In this document: piece after piece, positions 55,549 through 64,000 of the stretch
Layout: the number at the start of each line of letters is the position of its first letter
How positions within the stretch are numbered: position 1 is the stretch's first letter
DNA from: Piezodorus guildinii
Lineage: Eukaryota > Arthropoda > Insecta > Hemiptera > Pentatomidae
Length of the DNA: 64,000 nt
NCBI GenBank assembly: GCA_023052935.1
Contig: CM041293.1
Span: 183,488,749 to 183,552,748 of the forward strand
Direction of reading: 5' to 3'
The notes under the pieces: generated by a model
What the model was told of the DNA's origin: nothing
What the model saw: only the letters and a program-made list of their open reading frames with translations
The model's database searches: none
Translations under genes and position numbers: made by a program

Positions 55549-58227
55549 TTACAAAACGTCGCGGGGCCACTGCCGTTTCAATCTTCGAGGAGGATTGTAG
55601 GGATGGGTGAAGCTGGAAAGCGATTGAGCAAGAGGATTAGGACGATGAAGAAGGTTCTGATGGAATTTGGAGAATTTGGATGGTACCAGGTCTAAAATAA
55701 ATGGAATATTAAGGTCATGGTGTAGGGTACAGTTGGTAACGTAATAAGGAGCATTAACTATTGTTCGGAGGACTTTGGATTGGAAGGATTGGATACGTTT
55801 GATGTTAGAATGTTTAGTTGTCCCCCATAGTTCAAGTCCGTAGGTCCATATAGGTTTCAGTACTGTCTTATATATTAGTAATTTGTTGTCGACTGTAAGA
55901 TGAGATTTTCTGTTTAGTAATTTGTATAACCGGCCGAATCTGCGGTTGAGTTCTATCCTTTTAAGTCTCGTATGTGGGTTCCACGTCAGTCTTTTGTCTA
56001 GTAAAAAGCCAAGGTACCGGACTGTGTCTGAGGAAGGAAGCAGTATGGAATTGAATTTAACTGTTGGACAGGATTTACGTCGAAGGGTGAAGGTGACGTG
56101 TGTACATTTGCTTTCGTTCACCTTAATTCGCCAAGCCTTACACCAGTCTTCGACAAGGGAAAGGTGCCTTTGGAGATTTAGAGATGCTACTTCAGGATCG
56201 GAATTGAATGATAAAATGGCTGTGTCGTCAGCAAATGTTGCCAGAAAGGTATCGGGATCGGTAGGGATATCGGCGGTGTAGAGGATGTAGAGGACGGGTC
56301 CTAAGACGCTGCCTTGAGGAACACCGGCCTCAACAGTATAATGTTTGGAAAATTCGGAACCACAACGAACTCGGAAGGAGCGGTTTGATAAATAGGATCG
56401 GAGGATTAGGTATAAGGATTGAGGTAAATGGGTTTTGAGCTTAAAGAGCAATCCCGGGTGCCACACCCGGTCAAAAGCTTGAGCTATGTCCAGAAAGGCA
56501 CCCGAACAATACTCCCTGCACTCAAGGGCAGAGGAAATGTGATCCACAACTCGGAGTCCTTGCTGAACTGTGAAATGTTGAGAACGAAATCCAAACTGAT
56601 GCGAAGGAAAATTTTTAAATTTATCTAGGATTCGTTTTAGTAGGAGCTTTTCGAAAATTTTTGAGAGGATCGGAAGTAGGCTGATAGGTCTGTAAGATGA
56701 CGTGCTGTTGGAAGGTTTGCCTGGTTTCAGGAAAAGGATGATAGTTGAATGTTTCCATAAGAGAGGAAAATAGGTAGTGCGTAGGATACTGTTATAAAGA
56801 TATGTAAGGAATGTAATGGCTTTCTGTGGAAGTTGCCTTAAGATCTGAGGCGTGAGGAGATCATATCCAGGGGATTTACGGAGAGGAAGCTTTTTAAGAA
56901 GATATTTGACCTCAGAGGGATTAACTGCTTTAGGAGGTAAGGAGAGTGGTATTGGCGAAGTAAGGAACTGTTCAACTGTTGAAGTATGGTTTGGATTCAA
57001 CTCAGGATGAGGAGTGAAAACTTTGGAAAGGTGCTGTGCAAATTCCTGGGCCTTATCCTTGTCAGAAGCAGCCCAGGAACTATCACCGCGCAGGAGAGGA
57101 TGGGAAATCGTGTGAGTATTCAGGATTCGCTTCGTGATATTCCACAGAGAATTGTCACTAGTCGAGAGAGAGGAGAGGTAGGAATTGTAGGATTGGGAAC
57201 GAAAGGTCGCCAACTCCCGCTTTAATTTTCTACAATAAAAGTTATAAGAGCGGCGATCTTCTGGGTGGCGGGTGCGTTGCCATAATGCTCTGGCTCGGCG
57301 TTTGGTGTTGATGAGGTCTGTCAGGTATTGTGGTAAACGGCATTTGTAAGGAATAATTTGGGATTGTTTAGGAAAGGAGGCAGTCCAGGCAGCTTGTTGA
57401 ATCAAGGTTGTAAAGGAATATACGGCATCATTAAGGTCAGAAGGGGTTTTGAGAGTTACTCTGAGGTCGATATCATTGGTGAGGATTTCGCGGAAGAGGT
57501 TCCAGTTGATGGGGCCTCTGATGAATGACGGTGGGAAAGGTTTCGGAATAGGAGTCATGGATACATTTAGGATTAATGGACTATGATCAGAGGATAGTTC
57601 ATCAAGGCGAGTTACGGAATAGTTCAGGGAGCCTAATCCGCTGTGGCTGAAGAAGTCGAGGATGCCTGGATTACGGTTAGGATCTGTTGGCCAGTAGGTA
57701 GGGGAATCGGGAGGTAGGAGATCAAGGCGTCTGGAGTTGAGTGCAGACTGCAATGTCCGTCCACGAGTATTTGTGGTTCTGCAACCCCATTGTTGGTGCT
57801 TCGCGTTCAAGTCTGCACCCAGAATAAAGTGATTCCCCAATGAGTTGAGGAAGGAACCAAATTGGGTAATAGAAATAGAATTTTTAGGAGGGCAGTATGC
57901 TGATGCGATGACTAGCGGAAAGGAAAATGTCTTGATTATAATAGAGGTGGCTTGTAGGAAATCGTGGGCGGGAAGTGGGTGTAAGTGATGGGAGAGGGAT
58001 CGGTTGACAATGACAGCAGTACCGGCATGGGCTTTGCCGTCTGGATGGTCTGTCCGGTATGTTGTGTATTCAGGTATTTTGAAGTACTGTTTAGTGGTTA
58101 GTCTAGTTTCAGTAATGAGTGCAACGTCAATTTTTTTGTCTTGGAGTAAGGCTGTAAGTTCGTCAGTGTGAGTTCTAACACCATTCGCATTCCATAGGAG
58201 AATAGATAAGGAGTTAGGTGAGGTCAT
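55549..58227 (-). CDS. jockey-like LINE ORF2 (endonuclease-reverse transcriptase), copy C
   Basis: 892 residues, two fewer than copies A and B, the difference lying in the ILDKFKNFPSHQFG segment. Endonuclease motifs LLWNANGVR, TETR, GADLNAK and SSDHSP are intact; the conserved NPDILDFF reads NPGILDFF here (Asp to Gly). Reverse transcriptase motifs SYRPISLLPILSKIFEKLLL, GAFLDIAQAFDRVWH, GVPQGSVLGPVLY and FADD are intact. The end is PRRLKRQWPRDVL. The frame is open and could be functional, subject to the Gly substitution. Confidence 0.94.
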   Translation of the reverse strand: MTSPNSLSILLWNANGVRTHTDELTALLQDKKIDVALITETRLTTKQYFKIPEYTTYRTDHPDGKAHAGTAVIVNRSLSHHLHPLPAHDFLQATSIIIKTFSFPLVIASAYCPPKNSISITQFGSFLNSLGNHFILGADLNAKHQQWGCRTTNTRGRTLQSALNSRRLDLLPPDSPTYWPTDPNRNPGILDFFSHSGLGSLNYSVTRLDELSSDHSPLILNVSMTPIPKPFPPSFIRGPINWNLFREILTNDIDLRVTLKTPSDLNDAVYSFTTLIQQAAWTASFPKQSQIIPYKCRLPQYLTDLINTKRRARALWQRTRHPEDRRSYNFYCRKLKRELATFRSQSYNSYLSSLSTSDNSLWNITKRILNTHTISHPLLRGDSSWAASDKDKAQEFAQHLSKVFTPHPELNPNHTSTVEQFLTSPIPLSLPPKAVNPSEVKYLLKKLPLRKSPGYDLLTPQILRQLPQKAITFLTYLYNSILRTTYFPLLWKHSTIILFLKPGKPSNSTSSYRPISLLPILSKIFEKLLLKRILDKFKNFPSHQFGFRSQHFTVQQGLRVVDHISSALECREYCSGAFLDIAQAFDRVWHPGLLFKLKTHLPQSLYLILRSYLSNRSFRVRCGSEFSKHYTVEAGVPQGSVLGPVLYILYTADIPTDPDTFLATFADDTAILSFNSDPEVASLNLQRHLSLVEDWCKAWRIKVNESKCTHVTFTLRRKSCPTVKFNSILLPSSDTVRYLGFLLDKRLTWNPHTRLKRIELNRRFGRLYKLLNRKSHLTVDNKLLIYKTVLKPIWTYGLELWGTTKHSNIKRIQSFQSKVLRTIVNAPYYVTNCTLHHDLNIPFILDLVPSKFSKFHQNLLHRPNPLAQSLSSFTHPYNPPRRLKRQWPRDVL

Positions 58228-59538
58228 TTATGGATTTTTTAAGTTAGGAATAAGATTTGATACAAGATTCGTGAGGATTGTTATTAGGGGCATGACAAGG
58301 GATTTGATTTCGGAAATGAAGGATGTCATCAAACTGGTAAGATCTGTGGCATTTGAAGGAGGGGGAATATGAGAGATTTGTTGTGGATGAGGATTTTTAG
58401 GACTGATTACATTTTGAGGAAGAGGTATTTGTGGAATGGATTGAGGATATTGAGGTACATTTTGTAGTTCCGGCAGGGCCGAGGCTTCAGTACATTGGTT
58501 CCCACCTCCAAGTAAGTGGGCAAATGATACATTGGCATCGATTAATTTTGAGGGTTCTCTTCTAGTTCTAGCCTGTCTTGTTGTTTCATCCAGTACTTGG
58601 GGTTTTTGATACCTGGTCCTTAGTTCCTTATAGATTTGGCATCCTTTGTAGTTGGCTGGGTGGTCCTTGAGGCAATGAGCACATACAGCGGGTGTTGACT
58701 TCGGTTTTGTACATTCCGCAGACTTGTGCTGTTCACCGCATTTCACGCAGCGTGGTATGTGGTGACAGTAACTTTTGGTATGACCATACGCCTGACAATT
58801 GTAACACTGAACAATTTCTCTCTTTGTATAAGGTTTTTCGACTCTTACACTTGTATAATACAGTCTTTTTAGATCATAAATTTTTTCTACTCCTGCTAAT
58901 GGTTCCAAGTCAGCGAAGAATAGAGGCAGTTGAACTCTATCTTTTATGACATTAGTGACTTGTCGCACTTTGTAACCCATCTCCATGAGTTCTTCTTTGA
59001 TAGCGTCAACTGGTGTTGAAGGGTGTAGATTTCTGATCACAACTCTAAGAGCTCTCTCTTGCCGTAGCTGATAAGTGTGAAAATCCGCTTTAGTTTCAGT
59101 TAGGTATTTCACAATTTTTCTATATGCCTCGGCGGTGGTCGGTGATATTTTGGTGTCATTGATTCTACTCATACAGTAGTAGCTGGTGGATTCGGTAATC
59201 TTGTTTAATTGCACACATAACAACTGGAAATTTTTAATATTTTTGACAAATATCGGTGGAGGCCGTGGTTCACTGGGTGTAGGAGCAGATTCCATGTTTT
59301 CTTTTTCATTATGTAGGATTTGAAAAGGATTTGGGGTGAAAAACGGAGATTCGTCAGTCATCCCCTGTGACGATGGGCCAGATTGTGGTTCAGATTCTGT
59401 ATTAGAACCTGAAGGGGTTGCTTGTTGATTTAATTTTTTATTAGTATCACGGCGGGGTCTTTGTTTTATGGGAGACGTGATTGAACCACTAGATCTAGAT
59501 CTTTTAGTTGAGGACATCACTTGGTGAAAATATCGCAT
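58228..59538 (-). CDS. jockey-like LINE ORF1 (gag-like nucleic-acid binding protein), copy C
   Basis: 436 residues from MRYFHQVMSSTKRSRSSGS; an in-frame ATG 51 bases upstream exists, but this start is shared by all copies. Order as in copy A: basic N terminus, PRE_C2HC region (TKADFHTYQLRQERALRVVI), zinc knuckles CYNCQAYGHTKSYC, CVKCGEQHKSAEC and CAHCLKDHPANYKGC, then a Pro/Gln-rich part and a hydrophobic C terminus (SLMTSFISEIKSLVMPLITI). No stop or frameshift. The TAA directly abuts the ORF2 ATG. Confidence 0.9.
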   Translation of the reverse strand: MRYFHQVMSSTKRSRSSGSITSPIKQRPRRDTNKKLNQQATPSGSNTESEPQSGPSSQGMTDESPFFTPNPFQILHNEKENMESAPTPSEPRPPPIFVKNIKNFQLLCVQLNKITESTSYYCMSRINDTKISPTTAEAYRKIVKYLTETKADFHTYQLRQERALRVVIRNLHPSTPVDAIKEELMEMGYKVRQVTNVIKDRVQLPLFFADLEPLAGVEKIYDLKRLYYTSVRVEKPYTKREIVQCYNCQAYGHTKSYCHHIPRCVKCGEQHKSAECTKPKSTPAVCAHCLKDHPANYKGCQIYKELRTRYQKPQVLDETTRQARTRREPSKLIDANVSFAHLLGGGNQCTEASALPELQNVPQYPQSIPQIPLPQNVISPKNPHPQQISHIPPPSNATDLTSLMTSFISEIKSLVMPLITILTNLVSNLIPNLKNP

Positions 59539-59779
59539 TTCATGTGAAGAAGATAATAAGAAAATAACTAGATGTTGGTAATAAAACAATAACTAAAGAA
59601 ATGAAAACCAATCCCGGCCTTGCCGAGCTATCGGCAATCAGCTGATGTGAAGAGGTTACCCAGCATTCACTTTACACCGTAAATTGTAACAAAACTTACT
59701 GTTGTTTGCTCCAATATTTACTGCTGTTGTTATCCTGATGTCTGGTGATGTTTTCAAGATTGCACTAATTTATAAAACT

Positions 59780-60227
59780 AAAGATACTTTAGACGATGTA
59801 ATTTTAAAATATTTGCATTTAAGCCCCATCAGACTATTTAAATCAGAATAAAACCTACATGATATTAAAGCCCATTAAATTTTACATCGATATAGGGAGT
59901 TTAATCAAAATCTTTTGAGCCGTTTTTGAGAAAATCGTAAAAAGGTGCTAAATGCATGAGATAAAATAGAACTTCCGGTCAATCGATTTTAGTGAAAAAG
60001 TTGCTGTAATATCTCGGGCGTAGTCTTAAATATGAATTTTCAGTTCCGTACGACTTTTCGTTTTTGCGCTAGAGTTACCACATACAGACACACAGACCTT
60101 TTTGTTGGACTTGGTTATTTAGACTCAGGGGACCCAAAAACGTGTATTTCCGTTGAAAACTGGAATTCGAAAGCTTTCGCGATCGCAATACTTTCTCTTA
60201 CTATGTATAGTAAGTGAAAGTAAAAAT
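59780..60227 (-). repeat. family X repeat, copy 8, last part
   Basis: It continues after the LINE insertion with AAGATACTTTAGACGATG, TGAGAAAATCGTAAAAAGGT and GACTCAGGGGACCC, and ends TATAGTAAGTGAAAGTAAAA, the normal family X start in reverse. Confidence 0.75.
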
Positions 60228-61114
60228 ACACTACTGCCAACTCAAAACGGGTGAATTACAAAATAGCGGCCATTCAAAAAGGGATATTACTCTTATCTAA
60301 TATTATTATGGTTACTATCATGGAAACGGCTCATCATATGAAGATGATCTTTGTGTAGTAAATCATCAGGTAATTAATAAGATTTCATTTAAGTGGTAAA
60401 AGACATTTTTATGTCTAATATATAACGATATAGAGGTATTACGCAAAAACGATAATTTTGCGGAAAACGAGATATCACTCTTTTCTAATATTCTTATGGT
60501 TAATATCATGGCAACGGCTCATCTTATGAGGATAATTGTTATAACAATTAACATTTTTAAAAAATCACCTTTAATTAGAGTTGTCCCGATTCCTTCCAAA
60601 TTTTCCAAATTCCATCAGAACCTCATTCATCATCCTAATCCTCTAGCACAATCCCTATTCAGCTCCACTCATCCATACAAACCCCCTAGAAGGTTGAAAC
60701 GGCAGTCTCCCCGAGACATATTGTAAATATCTATTCTGGAGTTCTGACACTAGTCAGATTCTCTTCTCATGTGCGGTGTGTTTGTGGCTAAGGCGCCCTC
60801 AGCTTCCGCTGGTTCTGACCAGTGATGCGGCTGGGAGGGTGGCGCTGGGATCCCCCGGATTCTGCTTGTCCACCACAAGTGGGGAGGAGGTAGACTTCGT
60901 CCGTGGTTCCCCAGCAAATTGTAAATATTGTATATAAGTATGAATGTGTTGATGTTTTGTTTATTTATTTGTTAACCTAGTATTTATTTAATTCATAAAT
61001 TTTGTTATTACGTATATACCTTTATTAATTTTAGTTTCATATTATGTAATTTGACTTTTCTTTTATAGGTGGAATAGTCAGGAATCAGTCATTTTTGAAA
61101 AGTTTTTAATTTTG

Positions 61115-61150
61115 CCAACGTTTCGGCTCAAGCTTGTGAGCCATCATCAG
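61115..61150 (-). ncRNA. hammerhead ribozyme motif (left arm of palindrome)
   Basis: Minus strand: CTGATGA, a perfect GGCTCA/TGAGCC stem II around CAAGCT, then GAAAC and GTT. Identical to the right-arm copy. All core residues match the hammerhead consensus. Confidence 0.7.
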
Positions 61151-61217
61151 GGCATTACTGAGCCATGTCCAAGCATAAACTGCTTGAGTTTATGCTTGGA
61201 CATGGCTCAGTAATGCC

Positions 61218-61253
61218 CTGATGATGGCTCACAAGCTTGAGCCGAAACGTTGG
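61218..61253 (+). ncRNA. hammerhead ribozyme motif (right arm of palindrome)
   Basis: Plus strand: CTGATGA at 61219-61225, perfect six-pair stem II GGCTCA/TGAGCC with loop CAAGCT, GAAAC at 61244-61248, then GTT. Flanking TGCC and GGCA pair as stem I, which places the expected cut after GTT. Stem III is minimal, as in PLE hammerheads. Confidence 0.72.
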
Positions 61254-61454
61254 CAAAATTAAAAAGTTTTCAAAAATGACTGATTCCTGACTATTCCACC
61301 TATAATAGTTTCTACAGTCAACTATACACCCTCAATATAATTGACTTTTCTTTTATTTATATTGTATGAATGTTATTATGTAGCAATATTATTACTGTCC
61401 ATTTCGACAAACTGTAATATATCCGAATAAAAAAAAAAAAAAAAAAAAAAATAG

Positions 61455-62290
61455 TGTTGTGAAACACGAATGTAGGACTAATAGTTATTTAAAGACTTTT
61501 GAAACATTGTTCATCAAAATTTGTCTTTGATCTTTGTAGATGTCAATTCTCAGATTTTTGAATATAATCATTTCTATTTTTATATTATTTTAGTTTTATT
61601 AATGTATGTTTCTCTCGATTCATTCTATAATTTTATTTTGTTGGTCAATTTTACTTGAAATTATATTTATAAAATTGATAGAAGGGCGTGTGTTATGCGC
61701 ACTAGATTTTATATTGTTCTGAATATGAATTAATATATATTTTTTAAAAAGTTTGTAAAATTACTAGCTTATTGATATCAGTTATTGATAATAAAAACAA
61801 AAGAGTCAATATCATTTTTTTTTTTCTGTTGTGTCTACAGATTAGCGATAAGACAGGTATCAAATGACTTCAGAATCAGGCGCTCGCCACACATCTCTGT
61901 CGGGTTTTTTTTTTATTAGTTTTAAATACCTCTAAGGTTTTATAATTGGGCAAATGACGTAAAGAATAGATAACTTTATATAAGTATTACCTGTAATTAA
62001 TTTATATAACTTTATTATATTAATGGCGTGATTACACTTTAGTCTTATTTTTCCACAAATACTAGTGGAAAGTTTTGGAGAAAAACAGTATATGGCTCAT
62101 AAAGATCTCACCAATATCTCATGGATTTTAGTCTTTTTTTTGTAGGTGGATCTAGGAATTAAAATATTACACTGTATCATATTTCATTAACTAGATCGGA
62201 CCTGAGAGTTTTCATCAAAATCTATCAGACAAATTTTCGAGCAGTCAACATTATCTAAAATACAAAGCTCTAAAAGGTAATGGAAAATTC
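61455..62290. other. AT-rich stretch with a family X end fragment
   Basis: At 61680-61710 GGGCGTGTGTTATGCGCACT then AGATTTTATA is a decayed family X 3' end. Nothing else recognised. Confidence 0.45.
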
Positions 62291-62292
62291 TA

Positions 62293-63176
62293 TTGGGTTG
62301 TGTCACATAAAATGTCAGTTTTCAAGGTAAAGGATTTTTATTAAAAATACGATATGAAAACAAGATCATTTTATTCGAAGTATTTACCTTCTTTTTTTAC
62401 ACATTTTCCCAACGTGACACCAACTTTTTTATCCCCGAACTGAAAAACTCTGAGCTTTGAAGTGAAACAAAATCTGAAAACGCACTTTTCACTTGATCAT
62501 CATTTTCAAAAATTGTCCTTTGACGACGTTGTCTAAATTACTGAACAGGTGGTAATCCGTTGGAGACAAGTCGGAAGAATATGGTGGGTGCGGAAGAACT
62601 TCGAAACATGGGGTCTTGCTGCCGCTCAGTGAGATCATGAGGTACCCATGTATCGAGCATTTTTACTATCCCAATACACTTTAAATGTCTGGAAACCGTA
62701 GATGCACTTGCATTTAGTTGTGCTGAGAGTCCTTTAACTGTTTGGTAGGGGTTTCCTTCTACTGTATGTTTGAGGACATCGTTGTCTATTACGGATGGAG
62801 GTCTTCCTCGGGGCAAGTTTTCCAAGTCGGTATCCCCAGCTGAAAACTTAGCAAACCAACGGCGAATGGTCCGTTCATTAACACTCTCTTCCCTAACCCC
62901 TTGCAAATATTTCTAGCGGCCTCAGTTGATGAATGACAGAGTTTACACTCGTACAAAAATATTACTTGAAAATCGCGTGTTTCCATGTTCATATTTGGAG
63001 GTATACTAAAAAGTGAGTAATTGATTGGGAAGCTAATGTTTATAATACAAAGGTAGAGGATTAGTAACTGTTTAATTTAAATATGTAAACATTCGGAAGG
63101 AAACAACAGAGACCTGCGAAATCCTTTATGTATTTCAGATATTATAAAAACGGACATTTTATGTGAAACAACCCAA
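62293..63176 (-). mobile_element. mariner deletion derivative, copy 3
   Basis: Ends TTGGGTTGTGTCACATAAAA and the complement of TATGTGAAACAACCCAA, flanked by TA at 62291-62292 and 63177-63178. Remnants on the minus strand: METRDFQVIFLYECKL, ERTIRRWFAKFSAGDTDLEN, GRPPSVIDNDVLKHTVEGNP. Relative to copies 1 and 2 about 35 bp more are missing at the central junction (near 62600), and the C-terminal half is also shifted. Confidence 0.85.
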
Positions 63177-63179
63177 TAT

Positions 63180-63800
63180 AAACTTAACTGATTGTAATAT
63201 GATAATAATTAGGTGTAACCTTCATTAACTAAATAAAATATAAATATTTTTAAAAAGAAATAACTATTTTTTTCAACTTTAGACTTATTTAATAGCTCAA
63301 AATTCTTTTGAATGCATGTGAAAGTTTTGTGTTGAGAGCACTAATTTTTTTTTCATTTCGTTAAATTTTGCATGATTCACAAATCTCCTAAAACTTCAGA
63401 GTTATTCATCGTGATTTAGATTCGAAGTAAACAGAGCGGTAAATCATTGTTAGCTGTTCGCTTTGCAAGCCGTGCAGAAGTAGAAAACACTGAATTAACT
63501 TTGTTTAACAGGCTTCTAAAGCAAACATGATCCCAGCTCTATCGCCATATTGTTAATTGGGATTCGATTCCGCTCAATTAGCAATTATAATTAACGTTCG
63601 AAATTCAAATGACCTTAGTTGGGCGACAGGGTCGAATAAATTTGGTTCTTGTACGTTATTAGGATTAAAGCAAATAACTACCTAATTTGTATTTCCTCTT
63701 TCTGTTGCTCTAAAATCAATATTTCTCAATATAAGTTAGATGGTATTGTTTATAATGTATTTTTAATACAATTTTTATTTTATTTTTTTTTAACAAAAGG
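63180..63800. other. unassigned stretch
   Basis: A decayed family X-like end (GTGAAAGTTTTGTGTTGAGA then GCACTAA) lies near 63320-63350. The segment 63400-63640 is GC-richer and unmatched. No gene seen. Confidence 0.4.
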
Positions 63801-63957
63801 GCAGGTACAATGTACAATGTACCGTTGGAAAGATAAATATTTTAGGAAAAAATATTATCTTGTACACAAAGTTGTGTAAGGGAATGGACAACTAACTGAT
63901 TGTTGTAGATAAAAATATGATGTATGATTTAATAAATTACATGTTTCTGTGGAAATT
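63801..63957 (+). repeat. family X fragment, copy 9
   Basis: AATGTACCGTTGGAAAGATA, ATTATCTTGTACACAAAGTT and ACTAACTGATTGTTGTAGAT match the 3' half of family X. It stops before the usual end and runs directly into the start of another copy. Confidence 0.6.
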
Positions 63958-64000
63958 CCTATCTACCTTTATATGAAATATGTAGGTATAGTAAGGGAAA
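63958..64000 (+). repeat. family X repeat, copy 10 (start only, cut by window edge)
   Basis: CCTATCTACCTTTATATGAA then ATATGTAGGTATAGTAAGGGAAA is a family X 5' start; the rest lies beyond the window. Confidence 0.6.

Larger units (their letters stand above)
55083..59766 (-). mobile_element. jockey-like LINE, copy C (5' truncated, both ORFs open)
   Basis: A 4.68-kb element between perfect 13-bp duplications AATTTATAAAACT (55070-55082 and 59767-59779), lying inside family X copy 8. The 5' UTR begins about 95-100 bp later than in copy A. The 3' UTR is about 465 bp and contains a GC-rich block (55370-55495) absent from copies A and B but present in the fragment at 60583. The 3' end is A-rich on the minus strand. 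Confidence 0.93.
61063..61305. repeat. near-perfect palindrome (hairpin insert) carrying two hammerhead motifs
   Basis: Arms 61063-61180 and 61188-61305 (118 bases each) are reverse complements with about one mismatch, around a 7-base loop TGCTTGA. Each arm holds the same hammerhead motif in opposite orientation. The whole insert 61067-61340, including an unpaired 3' tail, is flanked by perfect TTGACTTTTCTTTTAT (61051-61066 and 61341-61356). It interrupts the 3' UTR of LINE copy D, whose uninterrupted counterpart is in copy C. Confidence 0.9.
60583..61452 (+). mobile_element. 5'-truncated jockey-like LINE, copy D, interrupted by a palindrome
   Basis: The frame KFSKFHQNLIHHPNPLAQSL then PPRRLKRQSPRDIL is the ORF2 end of the jockey family. 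The 3' UTR contains GTGGCGCTGGGATC and ends with AATAAA and a poly-A run (61431-61452). The GC-rich UTR block is shared with copy C. The flanks TAGAGTTGT before and TAGTGTTGT after the tail suggest a short target duplication. A 274-bp palindromic insert lies at 61067-61340. Confidence 0.8.

Noticed and set aside
1..64000. CRISPR array, operon or bacterial features
   Set aside because: Spliced genes, LINEs and SINEs show a eukaryotic nuclear genome; no direct-repeat/spacer array is present.

Overview
The window looks like an AT-rich insect nuclear genome. Insect-type jockey-like LINEs, mariner elements, tRNA-headed SINEs and a spliced Tret1-like sugar transporter all point that way. A hemipteran is possible but cannot be fixed from the sequence. 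There is one host protein gene; most of the rest is transposable-element sediment, much of it nested.

Host gene: a minus-strand MFS sugar transporter (facilitated trehalose transporter Tret1-like) is split over four recognisable coding exons at 27466-27643, 17992-18461, 14422-14948 and 9398-9547. All splice sites are GT/AG and all phases match, giving 440 residues and the stop. The start exon, probably 20-60 codons, was not found. Exons are GC-rich islands in AT-rich introns. The introns carry LINE 3' ends, a SINE, a hAT-like element, a mariner remnant and copies of an unclassified repeat called family X here.

Region by region. 1-9.1 kb: AT-rich, with several hammerhead-ribozyme-like motifs (including a tandem pair at 5266 and 5437) and a 1.8-kb foldback repeat. 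9.1-27.7 kb: the transporter with repeat-filled introns. 27.7-28.2 kb: a Penelope-like element (PLE) remnant ending in a hammerhead-like motif. 28.55-38.54 kb: two near-full-length jockey-like LINEs, copy A (+) and copy B (-), about 0.8 kb apart. 38.6-55 kb: SINEs, a U6-like sequence, a second PLE remnant, LINE tails, a second mariner and several family X copies. 55.08-59.77 kb: a third jockey-like LINE, copy C, inserted inside a family X copy. 60-64 kb: a truncated LINE carrying a nearly perfect palindrome with a hammerhead motif in each arm, then a third mariner and more family X.

The LINEs are the likely source of reverse transcriptase for the SINEs and truncated copies. Copies A and C have both frames open; copy B has a broken ORF1. 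In all three the ORF1 stop directly abuts the ORF2 start (TAAATG). The mariners are deletion derivatives with no complete transposase. The most unusual material is the set of hammerhead-like motifs, especially the palindromic insert at 61067-61340 with its perfect 16-bp target duplication.
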